NCBI RefSeq assembly: GCF_932526225.1
Contig: NC_064045.1
Coordinates: 2,829,998 to 2,893,997, forward strand
DNA from: Nematostella vectensis
Lineage: Eukaryota; Cnidaria; Anthozoa; Actiniaria; Edwardsiidae
Length of the DNA stretch: 64,000 nt
Direction of reading: 5' to 3'
Under the pieces are notes generated by a model. That model was not told the origin of the DNA and ran no database searches. It worked only from the letters and a program-made list of their open reading frames with translations. Positions within the stretch are counted from its first letter, which is position 1. Each line of letters opens with the position of its first letter. The position numbers were made by a program, and so were the translations under genes. Positions 29,583-40,420 of the stretch are shown piece by piece.

Positions 29583-30554
29583 ATGGACTTCAACTATTCA
29601 TGTGACAGCTTTCCCGGATGGGCAAGTTATGCAGTTAGTCTACAAAATAGTACATATTTTCTTGTAACGATGTTTGGAACTCTCACTCTCCCTTCAATCT
29701 TCTTCAACGCCTTAATCTTGATAACATTAGCCAGGATAGGGTCACTGCAAACCCCTTCAAACTTGTTCCTGTGTAATCTCGCTGTGTCGGATCTTGGTGT
29801 TGTGCTAATATCCCAGCCGGTAGGGTACGCATGGAAGCTCCTAGAATTCCTAAGCCCTGACACACAAAATACTTGTGGCATCGCTAACGTATTTCTTATT
29901 ACCGCTACTTTATTTTACGGTGTCTCCCTACTTACGATAACTTGCGCGAGTATAGACAGGTACCTTGCTCTGTACCTACACCTGAGCTACAACTCCACTG
30001 TAACTTGCAAGCGTGTTCTGGTCGTATGCGGAGGGAGCTGGCTGTTAATGGCATTCATATCTGTTATCACTTCATTTGGTGTTCACGCATTTCACATTGC
30101 TGCAGCCATTTTCATAACAATTTGTCTTCCCATTATGGCGTTCTGTTACTACAAGATCTACAAAGTGCTCAAGTATCACCATGTAAAGATCAACCAATCA
30201 TTGCCGTCCGCAGAAGGAAGGGTACCGAACCTCTTGCGTTACAAGAGGTCTGTTATCGGGCTCTTTTACGTCCTTGTCCTAATGGTTGTTTCATTTGCTC
30301 CCTTTGGTTGCGTCGCTGCTGTGTTTGAAATAATCGGTCTATCTGAGTCATTGGTTCTAGCTTGGAACGTGACTGCCTGCTTAGCGTATGTGAATTGTAT
30401 TCTTAACCCATTGATATATTACTGGAAAATGAGGGACCTGCGCAGTAGTGTCAACCAAACGGTATCCCTTATTTGCACTCGCCGTTCGCTTCGGCAAATC
30501 CATCCGATACGTAGTGCATGGACGGTTGATCAAAGTAACTCCCGAACAGCTTAA
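29583..30554 (+). CDS. Class A (rhodopsin-type) GPCR, single exon, 323 aa
   Basis: ATG at 29583 follows AAATAAAATT..AAA and is the first in frame. The N-terminus carries two N-glycosylation sites (NYS, NST). TM1 is about 28-50, SNLFLCNLAVSD with the conserved Asp at 70 is in TM2, Cys98 is near TM3, and DRYLALYLHLSY starts at 125. ICL3 holds LLRYKRS (218-223), TM7 has NPLIYYWKMRDLR (275-287), and the tail is short. The TM6 CWxP Trp is absent (SFAPFGC). The DRYLALYL.LSY and NPLIYYW patterns recall adenosine/melanocortin-like (MECA-type) receptors and the large cnidarian orphan families. The ligand is unknown. It is intronless, like its neighbours. Confidence 0.9.
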   Translation: MDFNYSCDSFPGWASYAVSLQNSTYFLVTMFGTLTLPSIFFNALILITLARIGSLQTPSNLFLCNLAVSDLGVVLISQPVGYAWKLLEFLSPDTQNTCGIANVFLITATLFYGVSLLTITCASIDRYLALYLHLSYNSTVTCKRVLVVCGGSWLLMAFISVITSFGVHAFHIAAAIFITICLPIMAFCYYKIYKVLKYHHVKINQSLPSAEGRVPNLLRYKRSVIGLFYVLVLMVVSFAPFGCVAAVFEIIGLSESLVLAWNVTACLAYVNCILNPLIYYWKMRDLRSSVNQTVSLICTRRSLRQIHPIRSAWTVDQSNSRTA

Positions 30555-31479
30555 AAATTACAGCCAAGGTGTAGACCTACAAGGATGTACGCCTGCTGGA
30601 TCCAGAGAATTAAATCAACAAAATATTGAGATGGTATCCTTTGCGCCTCTATGCAAACAGAGAAATTTCGCTGACTTTTTAAGCGTTAGTCCTTTGTCGG
30701 AATCGGGATTAGGCGCTAATCTAAGGCCTAAGTCAATCCGTCTTTCAGGAACTGGCCCCTGGTGGTTGCCTAGATGTGTCAAAGCCATTGAGTCAAATCA
30801 CTTGACTTTTCGACTCGCGCTTAAAAAAACACAGAAATGGCTTCACCTGTCACGCGGAGGAGTGACGAAAGAAAATGAAATCTTTTTATGAAAATAGGGC
30901 CGCTCTGAAATTTTCTGGCTGATTCCTATGCGCTGAATAAGTTACTTTTTGCTGATGTTTTTGACGCCAGAAGCCGGGGCGCGCACGAATCCATAGCTAA
31001 GAATGCTCATTGTCCTCTTGACATTTTCTCCTTAAGCTCGACGGATCGAATGAACACGTTTAAAGCTCCCGCGCTCCGAATTCAAGCGTTGTGATTGGTC
31101 AGCATTTAATTACTCCCATGGGAGGTGCACCGACCCGTGCCCTAAGTACCTGTCAATCATTTTTTCGATTGACAGCAAAGTAAGGAAACGCTTGACCGAA
31201 CATTGGCTGGTTTCTCGCTTTGGGCGTTGGGCTGCGCTTTGCGAGAAAGACAATACCAAATAACGACAAAGCGACATAATATTAGAGCTAGTATAAACAC
31301 TTCTTCCAAAGTAATGAGCGAGTAACAAGGGTTATCTGAAAATAAAAAGCTTGAATAAATTACTTGTTCCATAGATTATTGGCGTTTATTGCTGATAAAG
31401 TAGCGAAACATGCTGAACTATAATAATAACAACAACAACCACAACCACAATATTTACAGAGGGCTATGAATAGATAAAC
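30555..31479. other. 3' flank of GPCR gene with decayed repeat and hairpin
   Basis: Around 30668-30705 the sequence CTGACTTTTTAAGCGTTAGT plus CCTTTGTCGG is a decayed copy of the hammerhead-like repeat at 14105-14132, with matching flanks. CTGTCAATC at 31150-31158 and GATTGACAG at 31167-31175 form a 9-bp hairpin. No gene was seen. Confidence 0.45.
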
Positions 31480-31681
31480 CAGGCCCGTACCAAGGGGGGG
31501 GGGGGGCAGGGGGTGCTAGATTACTCTAGTATTTCATTAATCCATAGGTCAGATTTGTATTTGTATCCGGGTTGTTTTTATTAGAAAACTCACTCCCCCC
31601 CACCCCCCAAAAAGTTAGGTCCACTTTTTCGGATTTCGCAACCCCCCCCCCCCCCCTGGAAAAATCCTTGGTACGGGCCTG
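31480..31681. mobile_element. hAT-like MITE (about 200 bp)
   Basis: The termini CAGGCCCGTACCAAGG (31480-31495) and CCTTGGTACGGGCCTG (31666-31681) are perfect 16-bp inverse copies beginning CAGG, as in hAT elements. TAGATAAA just outside the left end (one base removed) and TAGACAAA on the right are an 8-bp target duplication candidate with one mismatch. The interior has G and C runs and no coding capacity. Confidence 0.7.
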
Positions 31682-31811
31682 TAGACAAATGCATCTTGTC
31701 ATGATCAATAATCGGACCCTTTTTCTTTGCCGAAATTAGATACATTTTCTTTTACAAACGGCGTTTTTATCGATGCGCACTGGATGGATGAGAGGAACGC
31801 GTTAGACTCTC

Positions 31812-32338
31812 GGTAGACTTATTCGGTAGACTTATTCGGTGGACTTATTCGGTAGACTTATTCGGTGGACTTATTCGGTGGACTTATTCGGTAGACTTAT
31901 TCGGTGGACTTATTCGGTGGACTTATTATTCGGTGGACTTATTCGGTAGACTTATTCGGTAGACTTATTCGGTGGACTTATTCGGTGGACTTATTCGGTG
32001 GACTTATTCGGTAGACTTATTCGGTGGACTTATTCGGTGGACTTATTCGGTAGACTTATTCGGTAGACTTATTCGGTGGACTTATTATTCGGTGGACTTA
32101 TTCGGTAGACTTATTCGGTAGACTTATTCGGTGGACTTATTCGGTAGACTTATTCGGTAGACTTATTCGGTAGACTTATTCGGTGGACTTATTCGGTAGA
32201 CTTATCCGGTGGACTTATTCGGTAGACCTTTTCGGTAGACTTATTCGGTAGACTTATTCGGTAGACTTATTCGATAGACTTATTCGGTGGACTTATTCGG
32301 TGGACTTATTCGGTGGAGTTATTCGGTAGACTTATTCT
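31812..32338. repeat. 13-bp minisatellite with two unit variants
   Basis: About 40 units of GGTRGACTTATTC, where R is A or G, so the array reads as an irregular series of two unit types. A few units have an inserted TTA or point changes. Confidence 0.9.
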
Positions 32339-35028
32339 TAGCAGCAGCAGTTGGATCAGGAAGAGATCACTATATATATTTATCGTTTAAACAAAATGCT
32401 CGCTGAAATGTGAAACGCAAGTTCACTTTTGTGAAGTCGTATTTTTTTTTGTTTGTTTTTTTTTTAAATAGTGGTTGCAACAAAATTATTGCCCAGCGAA
32501 ACACAAGGTGGCCCTGTCAAGTCTGACTTTTTAAGAACTCGCGTGTTGATGCACACCTCCTTATAAGATTTGTTACTTTAGCTTAACCACCAAAAACTAG
32601 TATTCGACTCGGATATTTTTGTCCTAGACTTGTTACTCCAGGGAAACACTAACTTAATACGGTTAATACGGCATATAAGACCCATTGAACGTGTCTGGTC
32701 TCCTCTACACTTACCCTGACCCTAAGCCTACATGAAGTGATGGCCTTGCAGTATTACATGAGGTACTGACCTAACCGAGTCACGAGTTTGCGCGGCAAAA
32801 TCTATAAATGCTCACGCGCTTGTGTTCCGCCCTTACACAAAAACAAGGCCAACATAAGCAATAATCTATCACCAAAGATATTTTCTTTGATCAATATTAA
32901 CAGAGGGCTTATAAGCACACGTACTCACGTTTAAACTCTGTGTATTTTAATTAAAAGTTCGCAATCACCTGAATAATGTTTGTAAACTAAAAAACGTAAT
33001 AAGAAAAGTTACATAATAGTCTCGTCGGTTTCTGGTAAAAATAATATAATTTTGTTTGTTTGGATAAGTCGGAAGTTGAAGGGACTTTTATTGTGCATAT
33101 ATGTGTGCTTTTTACTAATAACGTTTGTGCTTAAAAGTTGTAAATGAGAACTATAAAATTAGGTAAATGTTTGATGTTTTTAAATGGGAATTTTTAGTAG
33201 TTCTAGCCGATTATGTAAATGAAAATATTTTTCCCCTCATATTATTCTAAAAATGTCTTTAAGGTGGCCTCTAACCATATTCCTTATGATCCAGTTCCTG
33301 AGAATTTTAATGTTTTTGTTTACTTTTGCTTTTTAGTTTATGGAATTTTGCTCGCTTTATAGCGATAAAGAATAGAAGCTACTAGATTACCTAGATTGAC
33401 CTCTCGTTGGCTAATAAATCACATTTGTTAATAAACGCCCGTGTCTCAATATAGCTATTGCATTTGCTGGCTCGTCTCAAGAAAAAAAATTTCTAAAAGA
33501 CAGATAAGCAAAAGACAGGAAACATCGTCACATCGATTTTTGCGATTTGCTTAGAATTTTTTTTTTTTTTAACAATTTTATCAAAGTTCTATATGAAACA
33601 AGATGGTGCAATTGTCCTCAAAGGAAAAAGGTTCAAATGGCCATTCTGTTTTATCATTCCCATTCATCATCTTCTCCTTAACTCTTTCCGTGATCTTTTT
33701 TGGCGTTTTTTTATTAAATGAATATAGCGGAGTCTGGGTTCAGGTTTATTTTTTTCTAAATGAATGTATTATATGATAATTCCATGTTTTGCATTCGCTT
33801 ATTTAAACTGTCACTTCGTGTGTACAGCTGAATTGAGTTTGTGAATTCATTTGTTTTTCTTACATAATTGAAGGCGTAAAGTCGTTTCGTTTCTTAAGCA
33901 TTGGTTGCTGTTCAAATAATTACCCGCGACCAATGCAAGGATACGCTCAAACACATGTAATTCACTGGAAAACACACAATAATACAAAACGTTGTGAAGA
34001 ATTCGCCGCCCATCGTCAAAACAGTGGGCGAAGTTTTTGGCGACGAGGATGGTGTCGCCTTGATACATGGTGGCAGCGGCGAACATGAGTGCATCAGCGA
34101 GGACGATCGGTCGACCCATTTACTGACAGGCCGTTACGCCGAAAACTCTGCAAATTTATTTAGCAAAACGGAAAAATCCTCAGACGGTTCCTCTTGAATA
34201 ATCTTCACAAAGTGGCACGTATTATTTCTAAAAACGCTTGTCTTTAGTTCGGCAAAGTTCGCCTTCTTCAGATAACGCGTGCGATACTTAAAGCGCATCG
34301 TTATTCAGTTGGTAAAATCTTCGTTTATTTTGAATCGTCACTGAAAAATCAACCACTGAAACTCGAACTTGACTGTAATTTATTGGCTTACTGAGCTTAT
34401 TTGAGCAATTCAGAAATGTGAAACAACGACCCTGTATTGTTAAACTTGTCCAGGTATATCAAAATACGCGATTCGTTGTTGGATACAACTTTACATTTCC
34501 TGTGGTGATTTACGGTTTCCGGATTGTTGCTCTTAATAACTGAAGAAAAGTAGTGTTTGTTTAGGATACGATTTATTCGATAATCACACTCAAGGTTCCT
34601 ATGTTACATCTTAACGTCATCAAGGGAAAAGGCATCGAATTCTAATTGTAACTACAAACCATTGCATCCTTCAAGTTTGTCCTACGCTTTATTTGATGCG
34701 TGTCCCAATATAAGACGTCTTCTCTTCACCTTCCTGGGTTTGTCGGCAACATGGCTTAGCTGCCCTTAACAATCTTCAACGACAAAAGAGAAGAAGGAAA
34801 AACGAATGTGACAAGTTTCTAACGAGACAGGCAAAATACAAAACTTCGAGACTATTCCGATTTTACTAGTCGAATAAATCGTTTGATGAAGCCAGAACCA
34901 TCTTCTCAAACTGTAACATAAATGTCCTTATCCATCGGGGGAAGTACTGTAATTGAATCCCCTTGTTTGCCTAAGCATTTTCGATAAGGCAAATCAGCGA
35001 TAGAATCCTTAATTGGTTTTTCACGATA
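32339..35028. other. Intergenic region upstream of second intact GPCR
   Basis: AT-rich and without a supported gene. It holds the partial repeat at 32588-32625 and a decayed hammerhead-like core at 34240-34271 (minus strand CTGAAGA, GGC..GCC hairpin, GAAC). A 90-codon antisense frame at 34119-33847 has no recognisable domain. Confidence 0.4.
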
Positions 35029-36108
35029 ATGGAGAGTAAGAATCTGCCGTCTTTCTGCTGGCCTTACGTAGACTGGGTTGAATACGCTAGCGACAATGCG
35101 GTAAAAGTCATGACACTCTACATTATCCTATTAATAGCAAGTATTCCAGGTTCTACTCTCAATCTCCTGATTCTCGCCACGATTTGGAGACGAAGCAGTT
35201 TACAAACGCCTTCAAACCTATTCCTGTGTAATCTAGCACTTTCAGATTTTATCGTAGGTGTTGTGTCTCTTCCGCTAGCGATCTCGTGGAAGTACGTGGA
35301 AATTTTTGGGAAAAACAAAGAGGTGTTGTGCAGTGTTGGGCTGACGGCTTTCGCGCTATCATCTGTATTTGCAGGAATCTCTATACTCACAGTGACCGCT
35401 GCAACAGTTGACCGATACTTAGCGCTATACCTTCACCTCAGCTACCCCGCCAAAGTCACCACCAAACGGGTAGCTGTGGGCTGCTTGCTCATGTGGGCCA
35501 CATCCCTCGTTACAGCCCTGGTCGTATTCACTGGGTTTGCAAACTTCAACTACTTGACTATTGTTATTTTGCCACTATGTACTCAAGTCTCCGCTGTCAG
35601 CTTTTACAAGATATTCAAAGTGATTAAACACCACCATACCCAGATTTCCAGTCTGAGCGCGCAGTTCCAAGCAAGTTCTACTTTGCCCAGCATGCTCCGC
35701 TACCGGCGCTCCGTAATGAGTTTAGTCTACGTGCAAATTCTTCTAATTATTTCGTGCCTCCCGTTCACGTGCACCATGATTGTATACCAAGTCAAAGGGC
35801 CATCCGTCAACGTGCTCCTGGCCTGGAATATCGGCACGTTCTTTGTCTACCTGGCTTCGAGTTTAAACCCAGTGTTATACTGCTGGCGTATCAGGGAGGT
35901 GCGCAATGCAGTATGGGACACGGTGAGGCTATGGGCGTCACGGACCAGGCACCGACTGTTGGGTATTGAAGGAGCTGTGAGTGATCAATCGGGTGGTACT
36001 ACCCTTAATAACACCCGTGGAACTGCTACAGTGATACGAGTGAAGGAATCTCGTGTAAATAACGGCGTCATAGAGGCGTCACATTGGAATAACTCTTGCC
36101 TGCGATGA
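35029..36108 (+). CDS. Class A (rhodopsin-type) GPCR, single exon, 359 aa
   Basis: ATG at 35029 is preceded by GATA and an in-frame stop. TM1 holds Asn45 (TLNLLILATIW), TM2 has SNLFLCNLALSD (Asp73), Cys101 is near TM3, and DRYLALYLHLSY starts at 128. ICL3 is long with LRYRRS, TM6 has SCLPF in place of CWxP, TM7 has NPVLYCWRIRE (280-290), and the Ser/Thr/Asn-rich tail runs to residue 359. It shares the TPSNLFLCNLA and DRYLALYLHLSY signatures with the receptor 4.5 kb upstream but is clearly more divergent, so it is an older tandem paralogue. The ligand is unknown. Confidence 0.9.
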   Translation: MESKNLPSFCWPYVDWVEYASDNAVKVMTLYIILLIASIPGSTLNLLILATIWRRSSLQTPSNLFLCNLALSDFIVGVVSLPLAISWKYVEIFGKNKEVLCSVGLTAFALSSVFAGISILTVTAATVDRYLALYLHLSYPAKVTTKRVAVGCLLMWATSLVTALVVFTGFANFNYLTIVILPLCTQVSAVSFYKIFKVIKHHHTQISSLSAQFQASSTLPSMLRYRRSVMSLVYVQILLIISCLPFTCTMIVYQVKGPSVNVLLAWNIGTFFVYLASSLNPVLYCWRIREVRNAVWDTVRLWASRTRHRLLGIEGAVSDQSGGTTLNNTRGTATVIRVKESRVNNGVIEASHWNNSCLR

Positions 36109-36348
36109 CAACACTCGTGAGGTGGAACTCCTACAGTAATAAGAGTGACAGAATCTCACTTGTAAATCGCGCGCTCTGATTGGTCAAGGGTCCATGTGTT
36201 ATTAGAGGACACGCGCACGCTTGGCGTCAAAATGCGCGCGCTCCCCAAAAACTAGATTGTAAATTAAGAAAACATTTTTATAGTTGTATAAAGCAAATAG
36301 ATCTCATTTCATGGTGCGTCTGTCCTTTTATAGATGCACAGAAGACGC

Positions 36349-36423
36349 CACAGCGTGTCATGAACAACACTCACGCAACTCGACTGCGTCTCGCTGAGTA
36401 CTTTTTGTTCATGACACGCTGTG
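36349..36423. repeat. 19-bp perfect inverted repeat
   Basis: CACAGCGTGTCATGAACAA (36349-36367) and its inverse (36405-36423) flank 37 nt. It lies 3' of the GPCR gene and could be a MITE core or an RNA hairpin. Confidence 0.55.
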
Positions 36424-38900
36424 ACCTCTTCATATGCAGCTATGACGTCATCATGTGCACCCTTTAGATGACAAGACCACAGGTAACCCAAGCACTCGGT
36501 TTGTATTTAATACGCAAGAGAATTTGTATAGTGAGGAAAAAAATGGAAATTTAAGAAAAAAGACTTCATAGTGGACTCACTTTATTATTGTCTTTTTTTT
36601 GGGATTTCTCCTGAGTATTATATGGGCCATTTTACTTACTCGTTTCCCTTTCAGCACCCATACAAGACGAGAGAAGAAGAGAAGGTTGCACCCTAGAGCA
36701 TTCTCCGTAGCCCAAGGTCTCCGAGAATTCGGCCCTAAGAATTTGAAAAAATGCTCTAAATCACCTCGAAATCGGTAAGCAGTACGCTCTAAGGTTAAGC
36801 TAAACAGCCGGTTAAAGTCGTCTTTTTTGCGAAGGAAAACTTGGCATGAATTTTTCACTTCGCTGACCTCGATCGCTCTGTCAAGATGCTTGAACCGACC
36901 AGCCGTGCACCCAACTGCGATTTGGGTCGGCTTGGTAACCACTCCTCAAAGCAAATGTATCTCCCCGCCCTACCCCGTACCTATCAAAACCACTTGATAT
37001 AATCTTATGCACCCGCAAACATGCAAAACATGCAAACACGCAAAAATGAAATGTTTCAGCAACAGCTGAGTATTGTCCTATTTGTTTAAAGTTGCAGTCA
37101 CTTCAGCTTTCAAAATAGAGACCTTTTGCCAATGGGCTATTTTAAACACAATCATGTAATACGTGAACACGCTTTAAGGCCATTTCTAATGTATTTTTCA
37201 TTAACTTTCTTAGCAATAAAGTGGCTGTTTTCAGCTTGTCCAAGCGAGAGTAAGGAGTTCTGGCAAAGTTTCTTGAAGTGATATGAAATAAAGATTTGGG
37301 GTCGACTATTCTCCTTTTTACGATACGCTTTATTCAAGTCAATTCAATTTATATATTTCATTTACGATATTTACAAATAGTTACTCATCCCATGTAAATA
37401 GACGAAGGGAAGAAAGAAAATGAAATAATGACATAAGAACACAATCATCTACCAAAGACAAACAATGACGAAAAAGGAATATCTAAATTGTGCGAGAAAT
37501 AATAATTTGTAATGGAGCAATCTGCGACTGATAGATTAGTTACAAATCAACGCATTTGTCACGTTTTGCGAGATAGAACGAAGTTGAGATCTAGATGCTT
37601 TTTAAGTATGTTTTCTAAATCTCTTAAAAAAAGGGCTCGAAATAATTAGTTTGATATAGACTATGGGAAACCCAGTATCTATAACAACCAAAACTTCAAT
37701 TTCATAGAAAGGTATAACGTACTGATCATTAATTTTTCCGGGTTAATAGGAATCACCAAAGCAACGCAGTTGTCCGTTGAAATCGAGAAAATTTAATATT
37801 ATTTCGAGCCCCTTAGGGTCGTTTTCAAAATCCCGTGCCACAAAATGTAGTTGTTAAAGTGTAAGTCAAGCCAGAACAAAAGAACAAAGGCATTACAATG
37901 TATAAGTACTAAATAAACTAAACAACTATTTCACAGGTTTTTGAAAACTATTATAAGAGAGCTGGTATCTTAACGATATCCTTGCCTAAATTTAGAAAAG
38001 CTTTGTAATTAATGAACAACTTTGATTGGTTTGTTTAAACATCGAATAAAATTATAAAATATGTCTTATATAGTTTCTAGTTGATAATTTATGAGAAGCT
38101 TTTTATTTGGCTAATGAGGTAAAAAAAAGTACAGTCTTTGTTATTAAGCAGTACAGGGGATAATCGTCCACGGCCTCTTTACTAACGTGCCCGCTTAAAG
38201 GAGGACAATTTTCTAGGTTTTAACTATATGAAAACAAGGACTTAGGAAAGTGTCCGTTTTTAAGAAGTTTTCCGTTAAATGCAGTTTTCAGTGTATGTAT
38301 ATTGGGCGGCGGTACCAGTGATAAATTAACAATTATGGAACAATTATTTTACGCTACGCATGACGATCTTTAGAGAGCACCTATGACGTCACGGTTAATT
38401 GAATTGAAGGGCTGGATCCATCAGCATGTCTTGTCAACACTCAATGCTGTTGACGTTTACCCCCTGTCATGTGTCCAGGAATGTTTCGCTTCAACGCGTT
38501 TAATAAGTATAATATTCTATCAATTGGCTCTAGCCAGTTGCGCGCTGTTTTTCCCGCCGGATCTAAGTGAGACTTGTGAGTAAAAGTGGTAAACTGTAGG
38601 CGATTTTCCAAGCCAGTTCGTACGATTCTCCTTTTTGGGAAATACTCCTTTGCTTAGTAGTAATCTTTTTTAGCGGATTTAACGTTAACAAGCTTTTTAT
38701 AACTCATCAAAAGTCATTCACAACCCTCGAGTAAAGATGCTTTCGATGTTTTCAATTAGGGCATCTTGCGAATGGACCGGTTTGCGTATTACTTATCGGC
38801 CACAAGACCGCGCTCAAGACGCAGGTAATATTGTCTCAAACGTATTAATAAAAATACTGCATTTGCCTTTGCTTCCCTCTAGGACTCTTCTGTTATTAAG
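36424..38900. other. Intergenic region, one MITE copy
   Basis: No supported gene. An antisense frame of 121 codons at 36942-36577 has no recognisable domain or splice context. A 128-bp inverted-repeat element lies at 37821-37948. Confidence 0.4.
37821..37948. mobile_element. MITE family copy 1
   Basis: It begins GTTTTCAAAATCCCGTG and ends with a near-inverse (TTTCACAGGTTTTTGAAAAC). The interior GCCAGAACAAAAGA and ATTACAATGTAT match the copy at 51612-51741 over their length. Confidence 0.6.
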
Positions 38901-38924
38901 TCTTTAGATTAAATAGATCGGGGA

Positions 38925-39535
38925 AAATACCGGGGCATTTGCTTGCCTGTAGGACTCCTCCGTAATTTAGACATACAAATAAATAGATCGGGGGAAATAC
39001 TGGTGCATTTGCTTGCATGTAGGACTCCTCTGTAATTCAGACATACAAATAAATAGATCGGGGAAAATACTGGTGCATTTGCTTGCATGTAGGACTCCTC
39101 TGTAATTCAGACATACAAATAAATAGATCGGGGAAAATACTGGTGCATTTGCTTGCATGTAGGACTCCTCCGTAATTTAGACATTCAAATAAATAGATCG
39201 GGGGAAATACTGGTGCATTTGCTTGCATGTAGGACTCCTCCGTAATTTAGACATTCAAATAAATAGATCGGGGGAAATACTGGTGCATTTGCTTGCATGC
39301 AGGACTCCTCTGTAATTCAGACATACAAATAAATAGATCGGGGAAAATACTGGTGCATTTGCTTGCATGTAGGACTCCTCTGTAATTCAGACATACAAAT
39401 AAATAGATCGGGGAAAATACTGGTGCATTTGCTTGCATGTAGGACTCCTCTGTAATTTAGACATACAAATAAATAGATCGGAGAAAATACTGGTGCATTT
39501 GCTTGCATGTAGGACTCCTCTGTAATTTAGTCTTT
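38925..39535. repeat. 70-bp minisatellite
   Basis: About 8.5 units of 70 bp containing CATACAAATAAATAGATCGG, GGAAAATACTGGTGCATTTG and CTTGCATGTAGGACTCCTC. Frames of 63 codons on the minus strand are repeats of the same unit, not genes. 39536-40130 shows nothing else. Confidence 0.95.
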
Positions 39536-40130
39536 AAAACAAAATAGTCGGGAAATATAGGCATCATCTAATTTAATTATTTTCATTAACGGACGGCTTA
39601 GAATAAACCTTTGATCATTTCGCACCTCAAGACTTTGATAAGTATACTTTTAGTCCTTTGTAGCGCTCTTTGATAAAATTTAATTAGAACGCGCAAACGT
39701 TGACACGTACTTCACCGATCATCTCAGAGCACCTAATCGGCAGGGGGGCTTTACCTTAAGCTCGTCATGAACGTAGCTTCTAATTTTCTTTTGCTTTTTT
39801 CTTTTTAATTCGGTTATTATTTTAATCATATTTTATGTGTAGTGTCAGCAGCAGAGGGTGGGGCATTGGGGATTTTGGGAGCTTTAATCGGTGACCTTAC
39901 TGGTTGCACCCTTTTGATCCGCCTCTTAAAGGGGCAGTGTCATGGTACTGCGCATGTCTGTGTTTATTGTAGGCTTCTTAATATTTACAAAAACGTTGGA
40001 AGAAACCACTGGACAGCCTCTATCTGCTGGTGTGCGTCGGACCTTGTGGTCTGCGTCGACAGTTGATTAATTAATAAAACCTTTAAAAGAAAAAGTCGAC
40101 AAGAACGCAGATTTATGTTTTTTAGAAAAG

Positions 40131-40163
40131 TATTTCGGCAGGCCAAATACCTGCCTTCTTCAG
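40131..40163 (-). repeat. Hammerhead-like core, degenerate copy
   Basis: The minus strand reads CTGAAGA, a 6-bp hairpin GGCAGG-TATTTGG-CCTGCC, then GAAATAC. The CUGANGA, stem II and GAAA elements are kept, but no GUC follows. It is flanked by a non-coding repeat leading into the satellite. Confidence 0.4.
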
Positions 40164-40420
40164 GTTATAAATGCGTTACAGTGGCATGTTACAGCTAGTA
40201 TCTGTACAAAGTTCTTTGATGACAAAAGATAAAAATAGTAATTGAGTAAAGAGTAACTTATGGAAGATGGTAAATAGGGTGGTGTGGACTACTAAACAGC
40301 TAAACGGTTTCTTCACGCCGGTTGAGGCGAACGGGTTCAAGAGTGCCAGCGCTAGCTATCAGTGTGGCTTCTCTTGCTTCGCGGATGAAGTCGCAGTTAT
40401 TTCTTATAACCCAGTATGGA

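Noticed and set aside
33847-34119. 90-codon minus-strand frame beginning MGRPIVLADALMF
   Set aside because: Coding-like at first sight but isolated, with no domain or neighbouring exon; overlaps open frames on the other strand.
36577-36942. 121-codon minus-strand frame
   Set aside because: No recognisable domain, no paired splice sites and no clear promoter; kept only as a note.
38925-39535. CRISPR-like regular spacing
   Set aside because: The 70-bp units are contiguous and nearly identical with no variable spacers; the same applies to the 34-, 45- and 46-bp arrays. The genome is eukaryotic.
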